Source of the DNA: Mauremys mutica
Taxonomy: Eukaryota; Chordata; Testudines; Geoemydidae
Assembly: GCF_020497125.1 (NCBI RefSeq)
Contig: NC_059073.1
Span: forward strand, 20,047,225 to 20,111,224
DNA length: 64,000 bases
Direction: 5' to 3'
Below the pieces are notes generated by a model. That model saw only the letters and a list, made by a program, of their open reading frames with translations. It searched no databases and had not been told where the DNA came from. The translations under genes and the position numbers were made by a program. This document shows positions 12,199-23,919 of the stretch, piece by piece. Numbering within the stretch: the first letter of the stretch is position 1; the number at the start of each line of letters is the position of its first letter.

Positions 12199-12866
12199 AG
12201 GTTTCTAACCATCAGAGGAGTGCAATTCTGGAACAGCCTACCGAGGGAAACAGTGGGGGCGAAGGACCTCCATGACTTTAAGATTAAGCTAGATAAGTTT
12301 ATGGAGGGGATGGTATGATAGGATAACGGGTTTAGTCAATAGGTCAATAACATGCCACAATGGTAATTAGTACAAAGGGTCAATGATAGGATATTGTTAG
12401 CCTTTTTCCAGAGGGTCTGGCTGGAGAGTCTTGCCCGCATGCTCGGGGTTCAGCTGATCGCCATATTTGGGTTCGGGAAGGAATTTTCCTCCAGGGGAGA
12501 TTGGCAGTGGCCCTGGAGGTTTTTCGCCTTCCTCTGAAGCATGGGGCCGGGGTCGCTTGCTGGTGGATTATCTGCTACTAGAAGTCTTTAAATCATGATT
12601 TGGAGCATTCAACAGCAGAGTCAAGGGAGAGAATTATTTCAGGAGTGGGTGGATCGGCTTATGTGGCCTGCATCTTGCAGGAGGTCAGACTAGATGATCA
12701 TAATGGTCCCTTCTGATCTTGAATTCTATGATTCTATCACTGGTCTGTAATTCCCCAGGTTATCCTGATATCCCTTTTTATAGATGGGCACTATAGTTGC
12801 CCTTTTCCATTCTTCTGGAATCTCTACCATCTTCCATGACTTTTCAAAGATAATCACTAATGGCTC

Positions 12867-13100
12867 TCATATCTCCTCAGTCAGCTCCTTGAGTATTCTA
12901 GGATGCATTTCATCAGGCCCTGATGACTTGAAGACATCTAACTTGTCTAAGTAATTTTTAACTTGTTCTTTCCCTATTTTAGCCTCTTCTGATCCTACCT
13001 CATTTTCACTGGCATTCACTATGTTAGATGCCCAACTACCACCAACCTTCTTGGTGAAAACCAAAACAAAGAAGTCATTAAACACCTCTGCAATTTCCAC
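12867..13100 (-). pseudogene. Outer CR1 ORF2, region between endonuclease and RT
   Basis: A minus-strand frame with [17 protein letters not shown] and [17 protein letters not shown], the segment just before the RT fingers in CR1. It belongs to the same element as 8077-8989, from which the plus-strand CR1 insertion separates it. Confidence 0.85.
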
Positions 13101-13521
13101 ATTTTCTGTTATTATTTTCTCCCCCTCATTGAGTAACAGGCCTACCGTGTCCTTGGTCTCCCTCTTGCTTGTAATGTATATGTAGCATGTTTTCTTTCTT
13201 TACCCTTTATGTCTCTAGCTAGTTTGATCTTGTTTTGTGCCTTGGCCTTTCTAATTTTGTCCCTACATACTTGTGTTAATTGTTTATATTCATCCTTCGT
13301 AATTTGACCTAGTTTCCACTTTTTGTAGGACTCTTTTTTTATTTTTGATCCTTGAAGTTCTCCTGGTTAAGCCAGGATAGTCTCTTGCCATACATCCTAT
13401 CTTTCCTATGCAGTGGGATAGTTTGCTCGTGTGCCCTTAATAATCTCTCTTTGAAAAACTGCCAGCTGTCTTCTATTGTTTTTCCCCTTCGATTTGCTTC
13501 CCGTGGGATCTTTCCTACCAA

Positions 13522-13918
13522 CAGGGGCGGCTCTAGAAATTCCGCCGCCCCAAGCAGGGCGGCGCACCGCGCCGCTCGCGCTGCCCTTCCCCGGTCCCGC
13601 GGCCGGGGCAGAAGTGCCTGCGGACGGTCCCGTGGTCCCGCGGCTCCAGTGGAGCATCCACAGGAATGCCTGCGGGAGCTCCGTCCGAGCCGTGGGACCA
13701 GCGCACCCGCCACAGTCATGCCTGCGGGAACTCAAGCGGAGCCGCGGGAAGAGGGGACCCTTCGCAGTCATGCCTGTGGCAGGTCCGCTCGTCCCGGGGC
13801 TCCGGTGGACCTCCCGCAGGCATAACTGCGGAAGGTCCGCCGAAGCCAAATGCTGCCCTACCAGGACAATGCCGCCCCACGCGCCTGCTTGGCGCGCTGG
13901 GGTCTGGAGCTGGCCCTG
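13522..13918. mobile_element. GC-rich hAT-type MITE, copy 1 (397 bp)
   Basis: Flanked by a perfect 8-bp duplication, cctaccaa (13514-13521 and 13919-13926). Ends are inverted: caggggcggctctag at the left, ctggagctggccctg at the right, the latter mutated. Between them lie several diverged copies of the ~32-bp dyad module found in the other four copies. An 8-bp duplication with CAGGG ends fits non-autonomous hAT transposons. It sits inside the outer CR1, so it is younger. Long frames on both strands here (up to 157 codons) come from GC richness, not genes. Confidence 0.9.
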
Positions 13919-14115
13919 CCTACCAACTCCTTGAGTTTGCTAAAGTCTGTCTTCTTGAAATCCATTGTCTTTATTTTGCTGTTCTCCCTCCTACCATTCC
14001 ATAGAATCATGAACTCTATCATTTCATAATCACTTTCACCCAAGCTGCCTTCCATTTTCAAATTCTCAACCAGTTCCTCCCTATTTGTCATAATCCAATC
14101 TAGAACTGCCTCCCC

Positions 14116-14631
14116 CTAGCAGCTTCCTCCAGCTTCTGAAATAAAAAAAATTGTCTCCAATACATTCCAAGAATTCGCTGGATAATCTGTGTCTGCTGTC
14201 TTATTTTCCCAACAGATATCTGAGTAGTTGAAGTCCCCCATCAGCACCAAGTCCTGTACTTTGGATGATTTTGTTAATTGTTTTAAAAAAGTCTCATCCA
14301 TCTCTTCTTCGTGGTTAGGTGGTCTGTAGTCGACCCCTGCCATGAAGTCACCCTTGCTTTTTACCCCTTTTATCCTTACCCAGAGACTATAAACAAGTCT
14401 GTCTCCTATTTCCATCTCAACCTCATTCCAAATGTATACATTTTTAATATATAAGGCAACACCTCCTTCCTTTTTTCCCTGCCTATCCTTCCTGAGCAAG
14501 TGGTACCCTTCTATGTCAATATTCCAGTCATGCGTATTATCCCACCAAGTCTCTATGATGCTAACTATGTCATAGTTGTGTTTATTTACTAGCATTTCAA
14601 GTTCTTCCTGCTTATTTCCCATACTTTGCAC
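14116..14631 (-). pseudogene. CR1 ORF2 apurinic-type endonuclease domain
   Basis: A 171-codon minus-strand frame with the EEP endonuclease blocks: YDIVSIIETWWDNTHDW (metal-binding Glu), the VDYRPPN block and LMGDFNYSDICWEN (catalytic GDFN). This domain nicks target DNA to prime reverse transcription. Upstream and downstream coding parts are in other frames, so it is a remnant of the outer CR1. The C-terminal catalytic block continues beyond a frameshift near 14091-14116. Confidence 0.88.
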
Positions 14632-15005
14632 ATTAGTATAGAGACGTCTAAGATACTGATTTGATTTCCCCCGCCAGTTCTGTCTTGTCTCTCCTTTATC
14701 CCTGCTATAACAACCCAGGCTCCCTCAGATTCTGACCCTTCGCTCAGGTCTCCATATTTTTGACTTACCTTTGTGCTTTGGTCACCTGCCCCCTTTGAAC
14801 CTAATTTAAAGACTTCCTCACTAGGTTAGCCAGTCTGTATCCAAATATGCTCTTCCCCTTCCTTGATAGGTGGACCTCATCTCTGCTTAGCAGTTCTTCC
14901 TCCTGGAACAACATCCTGTAGTCAAGAAAGACAAAGCCCTCCAGGCAACACCATCTTCACAGCCAGGCATTCACCTCCAGGATGCATCTGTCTCTGCCTG
15001 GACCC

Positions 15006-15427
15006 CTACCCTGAACCGGAAGGATTGAAGAGAACACCACCTGTGCTCCCAAATCCTTCACCCAGAGCCCTGTAGTCACTTCTGATCTGCTGAGGGTCAT
15101 ACCTCACAGTATCATTAGTGTCCATGTGGATGAGTAGCATGGGGTAGTAGTCAGAGGGCTGGATGATCCTCGACAATCCCTTGTAACATCTCGGATATGG
15201 GCCCTTGGCAGGCAGCATACCTCCTGGGATGCCATGTCAGTGTGACAGATGGGTGCTTCCTTCCACCTCAGAAGAGTGTTACCAACCACCTCTAACCTAC
15301 GTTTCCTCCTGGGAGTGGTGGCTGTGATTCTCCCAGCTTTGGGGATACATGGCTTCTTCTCCTCCACCTTTGTGGGTGATTCTTCATCGCTCATTGCCAG
15401 GGGAGCATATTGGTTTTCCATCACCAT
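15006..15427 (-). pseudogene. CR1 ORF1 remnant with SGNH/GDSL esterase-like blocks
   Basis: Two minus-strand frames (15104-15427 and 15006-15218) make one ORF1 remnant with a frameshift. The first has RRLEVVGNTLLRWKEAPIC, where GNT stands in place of the usual nucleophile block GDS, and REVCCLP-type sequence. The second has DYYPMLLIHMDTNDTV, where DTND replaces the usual GTND. Several CR1 lineages carry this esterase-like domain in ORF1. Both key blocks are altered, so it would be inactive even without the frameshift. Confidence 0.7.
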
Positions 15428-15878
15428 GGTGGGTGGATTGGGAGTACCGGTGGAGCACTGCCTGCTGCCAGTGTCCTGCCTCTAACAGAGCCATATCCTC
15501 CTCCCCCGCTGGTGTGACAGCAGTCCTCTGTAGCTGGATAGCTTCCTCAGCCTTGGATGTCTCCGTATGAATACTCTCAAGGAATTACTCATGGGCACGG
15601 ATGCTCCTCAGCCTAGCCATCTCCTCCCATAGTGCTCCCACCTGCGTCCTGAGAGATTCCACCAGCAGGCACCTTTCACACTAGATGGTCTGCCCAGCCT
15701 GGCTATCTGAGAGTGGGAAATGCAGGCCACTGTCCCTGGATCTGGTTAGAGACATCCATGCTTAGGTTCTCTGTCTGGATACAGGTGCAGGTGGAGGAGA
15801 CAGGAGCAGAGTTGGCACTGGCGATGTGGCCCTTCCTAATCATAGCGATTATATTATGACTCCCACCCACAAACCCCC

Positions 15879-16268
15879 TGTAGCAGGGTGCTGGTGCAAA
15901 GGCACCTAATTAGCCCCTGCTCAGCCAGCCCCAATCAGAGAAAATAGATTGGGGCTGGGGAGAAGCCTGGTGCCTGGCCTTTAGAATTGGCTGCACCTGT
16001 GGGCCTGAGGATTCAAGGGCTATAAAGGCTGGCTGGCAGCCAGAAGAAGGGGGGAATTGCCAGGGGAAGGTCAGTCTCCAGGCTGAGGGCAGACTCTGTG
16101 TAAGAGAGGCGATTGTCAGGCCTGCAAGCTCTGTATATAGTATATCACTGGTGGTGGGAGAACCGTGTAAATACAGCCACGGGTGCTGTAGAACTAGAAG
16201 CCTCTCTGAGCTTTATTGGGGCAGCCAGTGGGCCCCAGGAAGAGGGGCAGGCAGAGGAACTTGTTACA
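15879..16268 (+). mobile_element. Probable solo LTR inserted in CR1 5' region
   Basis: A 390-bp segment that starts tgtagcagggtgctgg and ends cttgttaca (TG...CA), flanked by ccccc (15874-15878) and ctccc (16269-16273), a 4/5 match to a 5-bp duplication. A TATA-like box (tataaagg, 16021-16028) lies in a G-rich promoter-like context. Flanks on both sides look like CR1 5' sequence. No internal retroviral sequence is present. Alternative: an unusual CR1 5' segment, because the flanks resemble each other over ~20 bp. Confidence 0.5.
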
Positions 16269-16420
16269 CTCCCTCTCAAACTCCCCTGTTCGCTAGCTCC
16301 CCTTGGTCGCTTCGCCTCTGGCTTCTAAGGCCTTCTCTCCTAGGTCAGCCCTACCCCCTCGTTAATCACTCAGGGTGATCACAAGGCTGATTGAGGCTGA
16401 TCAAAGGTGATGAAGGATGA

Positions 16421-16864
16421 TCCAGGGAACAAAGCCTCAAACAGTCTCCAGACACACAATCCCAACTGATCCCATCATGGTTCAGAACATTCCAGGAAGG
16501 ACAAAGAAAATAATAAATTTCAAGATGCTTTACAGGAAACATTCTTGTAGGAACCGGAAACCACCACTACCAACTTGTACATCTGAGTGCCACTCTTGAG
16601 GAGAAGGAGTAGTCACATCAGACATAACTGCAAAAAGTAAGAAAAAATGTTTGAAGAGCACAAGGGGAAAGCACAGGCTACAGGAGAACAAATCTTTCCT
16701 TAACAAACAAATTCAGGAAGTCCCTAATAAGAAAGATGCCCAGTGATGAATGAAAGTGTTTGTCAATCTTAGCTCAACACAACACTCCATCCTCCTCCTT
16801 CCTCATTCCTTCCATGTGTTTGCTACACCCTCTTGCTGGATCTTATCTTAATCTAGATAAGTAA
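16421..16864. other. Unassigned noncoding sequence
   Basis: Nothing recognised; possible extreme 5' part of the outer CR1 near its left end. Confidence 0.4.
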
Positions 16865-16960
16865 GATCTTTGGGTCAAGGATATGTCTTACTACTTGGAC
16901 AGCACTTGTTGGGGTCTGTAGGTACTACCGTAATACCAGTATTTAATATTAATACTTTCT
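16865..16960 (+). mobile_element. MIR-like SINE 3' tail
   Basis: The phrase ttggacagcacttgttgggg followed by taggtactaccgtaata matches the tail type of the MIR-like SINE at 17715. Only the tail is recognisable. Confidence 0.5.
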
Positions 16961-17224
16961 TGAAGATAACTGGAAGTGCACATTCTTCCCCTTCCCACAA
17001 AATACAGAATTACCTGGACTCTGTCATTTGCATTTAATGTTCTGTGAAATTGAGGACAGAGACTCTGGGGTTATCAGGCTTCTCTGTAAGAGTTTCACAT
17101 GCAGTGCTTGCTGAGGCTGAACTGCCAGTGCTGCTTGGTGCATTGCAAACCAGCTGGTGAATGATATTTTAGCCAGTACTGCAATCATTATTTATTTGTT
17201 TGTTTAATGCTGACATCGTGCTTC

Positions 17225-17645
17225 AGCTGGTAACATACATGGGAACGTCGGAGTGGAAGGGACTTTCTGGATCACGGAGTCCAGCTGCTGCTATTGCAGA
17301 TAAACCCCTCAGATAATCCCATTCATAAATTTATCACGCTCCATCTTAAAACTCGTTAGTTTGTTTGCCCCCACTACTCCTATTGGGAGGCTGTTCCAGA
17401 ACGTCACTTGTGTGATGGTTAGAAACCTTCTGATGTCCAGCCTTAATTTGTTCATGCCAGTTTACACCCATTTGTTCTTGTGCCAGCATTGTCCTTCAGC
17501 TTAAAAAAGGTCTTCTCCCTCCCTAAGGTTTGCTCCCCTATCTATTTGTGGAGAGCAGTCATATCCCTTCTCACCCTTTGTTTTCCTAGGCTAAACAAGC
17601 CAAGCTTTTTATTCAACTCCCATAAGAACGGATCAAGAGAATGGA
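17225..17645 (-). mobile_element. CR1 LINE 3' fragment, old
   Basis: Reverse-orientation CR1 3' sequence: ggaagggactttctggatca, then ttgtttgcccccactactcc, the leucine-rich C-terminal coding region and the start of the thumb region. It is strongly diverged and has no open frame. Confidence 0.75.
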
Positions 17646-17714
17646 GACCATAGTAGCCCTTCTCTGCGCTTGTTCCTGTTTGAATTCATAGAAACCAGTG
17701 GATGACATTATCCT

Positions 17715-17995
17715 TGCCCCATAACATGCACAGGAAAGGTGGTGGTCATGTGTTGAGGCACTGGACTGGGGCTCAGGAGCCTGAGATTCAATTTTCAGCT
17801 CTTCCACAGAATCCCCAGTCACTTAATCATTCCGTGCCTCAGTTTCCCATATGTAAAATGAAGGCTAATAGAACACCCTGTATCTGTCCTGCCTAGTTAG
17901 CTGGTAAGCTCTTTGGGGATGGGTCTGTCTCTTGCTAGCTGTGTGTACTGAGCGTAGCACAACGGGGCTCTGATCTAGCTGCTATTATAATAATT
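17715..17995 (+). mobile_element. MIR-like tRNA-derived SINE
   Basis: Begins with a tRNA-like head (ttgaggcactggactggg, then agattcaattttcagctc as a degraded B box). The CORE-like middle is tcagtttcccatatgtaaaatg, and the tail at 17930-17995 is tgtgtgtactgagcgtagca, ending in an AT-rich run. This order and the middle block match MIR/CORE-SINE elements of amniotes. Confidence 0.75.
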
Positions 17996-19978
17996 AATAA
18001 CAAGCTAAACAGATAAACAAAAGAATTCTGAATTAAAGAGCCATGGATGGCAAAGCGATGCTTTCTGTATCTCACAGGACTGTTACTTAGAAAGGATAAC
18101 AGTTTCACAAATGTGATGTTTTTGCCCTGATCTGGCAGAGTTCAGGATGCCTCCTGAGAAGTGCTAAGTGCCATTAAATTCAATGGGAGTGGAGGGTGCT
18201 GAGCAACCTTCAGACTCTGCCTCAGTTGCAGAAGATTTCGGCTGTCCTGGGTAGCTCCCTCCTAGCTGAATAACAAAGACTTGCGGTGACTGCCTTGTTT
18301 TCTTCTTCAGGGGAGGTCATGTTCCCGACCTCCTCTCTGAGCGTTGCACCTGGAATCAGTCATTGGTGCAAGCAGCCACCTGCTGATACACTGGCTCAAT
18401 AGTGCATCAGGACCCAGATTCCACAGCTCCTCCCTGGGGGCCTGGTTGTCAGCACTCTAATGGATTTCAATGGATACAGCAATGAATTCTTAATCTTTTC
18501 TTTGCATGTTCAAAGAGGAAACTGCTGCTTAGTGTGACCAAATGTTGTACTGAAAAGCAGTTTGCACTGCTTTGGTCATCTGATGAGTAGGTGGACCAGG
18601 AGGTAAATGGACAATGATAATTAATGATGCCCAGGAGAAAGAGCAAGAACAGATAAGAAATACTTTATCGTTGTTTCTCTAGTTGGGAGCCCCAAATCCT
18701 CGAATGCTGCCAGGATACTCCCCATTCCATGCTAGGTCATAGCTTACATTGTGTACAAGAGGATTCAGAAAATGTAAAGGAGCGACAATCTCTAATAACA
18801 AATGGCCATCCAGTGCACAAAGTGGTCAGACAGGGCTTTCTCTTGGCTCTGATTTATAACTAGCAGAATTGCAGCAGCCCGAGCAGTTATTTGTATTGTG
18901 ACTTGCAGCGTGCTTTTTCTGCCACAATGGTTTTTGTCAGAAGACTGCATTGTGTTTTTTTTACATTGCTGTGAGCAGGAGAAAGAATTGAGATCTCTGC
19001 ACTGACCTGATAAGTAGACAAACACGGCTGCTGTTAAAGTTAGCAGCATCAACAACATGGAGAGCTGTATTCATTGCCAATTTAGCTGCTCTATCAGGTC
19101 CCTCAACTCCTGCTGACTTCAATGGGAGATGAGGGCACTCAGCATCCTACATGAAGCATCCAGTACAATGCAGTTTAGGACCCTTTGTTTGTAAAAAACT
19201 CTCCACGAGGGAATGTTTGTTGTTATGTCTGATGTCTGGAACCCAGAACAGAGAAGCACCCTCTTTTGCCCTAGTACATTTGCCCTAGAATTTGAGACTA
19301 GCTCTTGCATAAGTTATGATTTCACAACCTTTTATTTCACATACTATATTGTTAGCTTGAGATACAAAAATACCCTAAAGTAACCAGAACTAATCCCCTG
19401 GCCTCACTAGATGAGACCTGCTGGTGTATCACTGAGGAGTAGTGGGGATATTGCCGGAATTAAGCCACGTTGTAAATAGGCACCTGCCCCACTGAAGTCA
19501 ATGGTTCAGACATTTGTGCCAGGATTGAATTTGGTCCATAGACTCTTAGAGCCAAATCCCCAGGTCCTTACAGAGGCAAGACTCCTACTGACGTCTGAGT
19601 GAGTTTTGCTTGAATGAAGACTTGAGTTTGGCCTATGGAAAATAAAGATGCATGAGACCCCTTGGTCCATTCCCATGCCAAAGCAGGGTTGTTGACTACA
19701 GTTCCAGTTTGTGTTATCCACAATTTTGCAAGGATTCTAGTGATGGCACTTTCACCATTTCCTCAAACTATTCCCCAGCCTCATCAATCTCACTACTGGG
19801 AAATGCTCCCTGATAGTCAGCTGTTCCCCGCCCCCTTTGCTCAATTGTTTCTACAGTGCACACTAAAAAATTACTTCTGGCACCCCCTTAAAGAATTCTG
19901 CCAGAATAGAAATAGACAGAGCTTTTAGAAGGGGGCAAAATAGAACTAAGGGTCCAGATTCTGTAAAACTGGGGTAAG
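17996..19978. other. Unassigned noncoding sequence
   Basis: No repeat family or gene recognised over 2 kb. Frames of 60-90 codons have no family features. Confidence 0.45.
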
Positions 19979-20530
19979 TGTCAGGGTACTGGTTAGAGCT
20001 CCATAATTCACTGCCAAACCCAGGACCCAACAGAGCCTCCAGCAGCCTCCAGGCTGTTCTAATTTGCACCAGTTGGCAACAGTCGCTAAGAAACAGTTTG
20101 CCAGATGTGTGAAGCAGAATGCAGTGCATTCCAGCCACTCCTCTGACCTGTCAGAAACTGAGGCAAGGATGGCCAGGCCTAGGGATCAGAGACAGAATCA
20201 GGAGTCAAGAGCAGGGCTGGAACAAGACAAGTGTAGGACTTGAGCTAGGCTGGAGCCAGGGCAGGTTGAGGCCTGTGGAGTCTGTCACCGCTTTTGGGCA
20301 GAGGGGAATTCCAAGCCACAAAGCAACATTGATCAGACTGAGCTGCTGTTTCTCCTGTGAGGCTCATACACCTTCTCTGAGAGTCACCAAACCAGCTCCT
20401 GGCTTGTGGATTGGCTGGCCCTAACACAGGAATTACTTATTCCCACACGTGGCTTAGTCAGGCACTAGTTCAGGTCTGACTCATGACTTCACACGACCCC
20501 CCTGAAATCCCACAAATGCTAGGAGCTGTA
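19979..20530 (+). repeat. Possible LTR-like repeat, limits uncertain
   Basis: Starts tgtcagggtactgg and has repeated cag/gag/gcc-type phrases (agggatcagagacagaatca, gagctaggctggagccaggg) like those in the well-delimited solo LTR at 44075-44557, in the same order. I could not find convincing ends or a target duplication. Confidence 0.35.
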
Positions 20531-21847
20531 GTAAGGATGGTGTAAGAACCAATTTAGCTGGGAGTACACCCACTTGACACTACCCATACTGGGAAATTCC
20601 CAGCCAGGGCAGGATCCTTTCCCTTGTGTGCCACAGGAACAATGCAAAATAGGAAGAGATTTTAAAAAGGGATTGAAAACCACTTGCATGGAAATAGAGA
20701 TTTAAAAACAATTAAAACCGGCAGAGATATTTTTAAATGACATGGAACAAACAAGATCTGCACATTGTTAGTGTGTCATCACACAATTCTATTCCTGTAC
20801 ATCCCTTAACACCTTTCCTCCATTTGTTGATTACACTCACTTGCTGCCTCTAAAGACACAGAGAGAGGGATAAGCAGCAAAGTTCAGAGCCATATCTATA
20901 TTTTGAGGGTGTTCAGATCTCAGGTTTTGAATCAGGTTCCTTTTTAATGAGAGATTTTCCCAAAGAAAGCTTTGGTGATAGAATGAATGTAAAGAAACTC
21001 TAGCTCGTCAAGGCTGAAAATATGTAAAGTGACTTAGCTACCCATGAATTACATTGATGCGTTCGTCAGCACAGCAGAGGATAAAAAACGTATCTATATA
21101 ACATGCTTTGCTTTTTGCAGTTTCAAGCTCTAGGATTCCCTTGAATTGGCCAAGTCTATCTACTGCAGCCAGATCCTCCGATTTTCTATCTTTCCAAGTT
21201 AATAGAAAAGCAGTAACGCAGAACTAATCTCTCAGAAAGTCAAGGAGCCTTATCAAAGGGCTGGAGATGTCTTTGTTCTAAATTTTATGGGTGGGAGTTT
21301 CAAAGGAGTCAGAACTTCAGTGGGAGTTGGGAACCTAACGTGAAAGAAACAGCAGTCTTTAATAAGCACCATAGGAGATACAGTATAAAGAGGATTGATT
21401 ATGTTCTGACACTCATGATACCACCTCACTCCACTGAAATCAATGGGATTTCTCAAAAAATGAACAATGGTTCAAGGTGAGTAAAAGTTCCAGGCTCTGG
21501 AGCCAATTCTTTTTATTCTTGTTGCATAACTGAAATAAAAAGCATATAACCTCCATTCACCATATTGAGCTTTTTAAAAAAAAATTTCCAGGACAGCACA
21601 ACCTAAAGTACCTCCTTAAGGTGGCAGTATATTTCAGGAAATATGTCATCGCTTAGCAACATAGCACTGACGATTAAGTTGTAGGGAATACAGGTCAGTA
21701 CGAGCCATGTGTGTATGTACTAGTGCTAATACTATACTAACCAGGAATGGGGTTTTTTAGGTCGTATTCTCTAATAATATAATAGCAATCAAACAAATGT
21801 TTTAAGGATTGGGTTCTATTTACATTCATTTCACTTATTTTTAATAA
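20531..21847. other. Unassigned noncoding sequence
   Basis: Nothing recognised. Confidence 0.45.
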
Positions 21848-21950
21848 TAAACTCATTCATAGATTCCAAGGCAGAAGGGACCACTGTGATCATCTAATCT
21901 AACCTCCTGCATAACACAAGCCATAGGACTTCCCTGATGTTTCCTCTCCC
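21848..21950 (-). mobile_element. CR1 3' terminal fragment
   Basis: About 100 bp of CR1 tail in reverse orientation (catagattccaaggcagaa ... catctaatctaacctcctgc), truncated soon after. Confidence 0.8.
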
Positions 21951-22334
21951 TCTTCTTCACCATCGACATCTCACTATCTTTCCTAGCTGATGCTGCCAGC
22001 TGTAATGTCTCCTTTGGCTCCTGTCCCCTTTCTTATCCAAGACTCACTAACTTTTGTTGCTTTTTCCTCTACAATTTCTTTCCAATCATAGAGTACTCTT
22101 GGTGACACTGGTTTCAAAGGAGAGCCAAATAGCACTGATGTGACTATCTCTGAAATGGGCCAGCTTGGAGCACCAAATCTCCCAAACTTTGGAGAAGTTT
22201 CAGTTCAGAACTGAATCCTGATCCAAACATCATGCTTTGGGCCAATCAATAATATATATTATTCAGATAACGCCTGTGGGTATGAGTTGTAAATCTGACA
22301 CTGAGATGAAGACAGATTATCTCAGTGATAGTTT

Positions 22335-22627
22335 GAAAATGCTGTCTCCAGTAGGGGTGAATACCATATCTGTGGAACTTATATGACCTCCGTTGCCACA
22401 GTATCTGAGCACCTCACACTCTTCAATGCATTTATCTTCACCACACCCCTGTGAGGTAGGGAAGTGCTATTACTGTATCCCCATTTTACAGATGGGGAAC
22501 TGATGCCCAGAGAGATACTAAGGGCCTTGCCCAAGATCATACAGCAAGTCTGTGGTAGAGCAGGGAAGTGGATATGGATCTCCCAAGGCACAGGTTGGCA
22601 TGCTAACCACGGGACCGTCCTCTCACA
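22335..22627 (-). mobile_element. MIR-like tRNA-derived SINE
   Basis: Reverse-orientation SINE. The middle block reads ccccattttacagatgggg (22480-22498) and the tRNA-like head is at the right: gcatgctaaccacgggaccg is the complement of an A-box region and tggatctcccaaggcacagg lies where the B box is expected. A run of 13 A lies immediately beyond, at 22629-22641. Confidence 0.75.
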
Positions 22628-23274
22628 CTCAAAAAAAAAAAAAGCATTAAACTAACACTAATTAGGACAAAGGAGAAGCTTTCTCCTAATTTCAGCTATT
22701 GATCAGTGTTTGCCTTAAAAATGGACATAAGTGGCCCTTATATTTTTCATCCTAGCTAGTGTAACTGCAATTGCTGTTCTTAATATAAATCTCTAATCCT
22801 TTATTGAGCTATATTCATTTATTTGGTTACAGTAGAAATGAAAGTCCATGTTGTTAAAATCAGGCAGGACTTGCTAATGCACCTTTTTATCTAAACTAAA
22901 AGAAATACATTGTTGTTCTCCTTAGAATAGTGTATATAGATAGATTACTCTGTTCAATAAACCTAGCCCTAAAGAGAATATAGAAGATGTATTTTTTTAC
23001 CATTAAGGGCAATATATGAGTCCTGTACAGACACCCAAAGTGGTGAATTTATACACAGCTTGTTCCTGGGAGCTCCCGGAAGAAATGAAATTATTACAGT
23101 ATCTCTCTCTGTCTTTATCAGTTTCCAGAGCTGGAATATGCTTCATTGAGCCTGATCCTGCAAAGCCCTCCTTGCTCAGTGCTCCCTAGGGAGTCAGCAG
23201 GATTTCTGCATGTAAATGGCTTGCAGTAGCAGAACTTTTACCCTTTTAAAACTTCAGAGTCTTCTAATGCAGGT

Positions 23275-23465
23275 TCTTCATCTTCTAATATAGCACTTTC
23301 CAAAGGCAGGTAAGTGTCATTATCCCCTCTTTACAGATGGGTGAACTGGAACAGCAATGAAGTCCTTGGCTAAGCTCGCTTAGCAGGTCAATGGCAAAGC
23401 AGGAACAGAACCCTGATCTCCTCTCTCCCAGTGCATGCCCCAATCGCTGCACCAGAACAATATTC
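23275..23465 (-). mobile_element. MIR-like SINE
   Basis: Reverse orientation, with tatcccctctttacagatgg in the middle block and gtgcatgccccaatcgctgc as the complement of the tRNA-like head. Confidence 0.65.
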
Positions 23466-23514
23466 CTACTGCTACTTATTTTTGAGTACAATAATACTTG
23501 GCACATATAGAGTA

Positions 23515-23900
23515 CTCTCCACCCAAGGATTTTAGAGCATTTGATGAGCATTCATGAATCAGGCCTCACAACAATCCAGGTACTCCTGGACGTATTGTCC
23601 CCATGTAACAGATGGGAAAATGAGGCACTGAGAGGGTAGTGCCACAGTTCAAGAGTTACCACTAATTTTGGAAGGGCAACTCGAGATGGCCTTCACCTGG
23701 CTTTCAGAGGTGCTGAGCACCCACAGGTCTCATTCACTTCACACCCAAGATGTCTGAAAGCTGGGCACTAGTCAGCAGAGGCACTCATGTTTGAACATTT
23801 AGACCTTAGTGACTGACCAGGGTTACAGAAAGACCCTGACAGAACTAGGCGCAGAACCCAGTTATCTCACTTTTCCAGCTGGGCTTTATCCACAAGACCA
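23515..23900 (-). mobile_element. MIR-like SINE, split
   Basis: The middle block (tgtccccatgtaacagatgg) lies at 23595-23614 and the tRNA-like head complement (ccagctgggctttatccaca) at 23875-23894. Sequence between about 23650 and 23790 does not fit the SINE and is probably an old insertion that I cannot name. Confidence 0.55.
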
Positions 23901-23919
23901 TCTTCTCTCATAAAAAAGT

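Larger units (their letters stand above)
9066..12738 (+). mobile_element. 5'-truncated CR1 LINE inserted in the minus-strand CR1
   Basis: A plus-strand CR1 starts near 9066 and ends at 12738 with the characteristic 3' short repeat attctatgattctat. The outer minus-strand CR1 stops at about 9065 and resumes at 12739, so this copy inserted into it. It was later split by the palindromic element at 9411-11196. The two coding parts (9108-9410 and 11212-12198) have no internal stop, which suggests the copy was young when it was interrupted. It lacks the endonuclease and ORF1. Confidence 0.92.
7726..16420 (-). mobile_element. Near full-length CR1 LINE, split by nested insertions
   Basis: The 3' end is at the left: catagaatcataggactgg at 7726. 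Going right on the minus strand come the C-terminal and thumb regions (8077-8576), the RT palm (FADD at 8516-8764; the KAFD block at 8765-8989), then a break at 9066-12738 caused by another CR1. It resumes at 12739 with the RT N-terminal part (12867-13100), the connecting region (13339-13525 and 13927-14091), the endonuclease domain (14116-14631) and an ORF1 remnant (about 15006-15427). A GC-rich MITE (13522-13918) and a probable solo LTR (15879-16268) also interrupt it. Removing these leaves roughly 4.2 kb, close to a full-length CR1. All frames are broken. The right (5') limit is approximate. Confidence 0.85.

Noticed and set aside
13339..14004. Several long overlapping frames on both strands (112-157 codons)
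   Set aside because: They run through the GC-rich MITE, where stop codons are rare; the parts outside it are CR1. Peptides are arginine/glycine/proline-rich and differ by frame.
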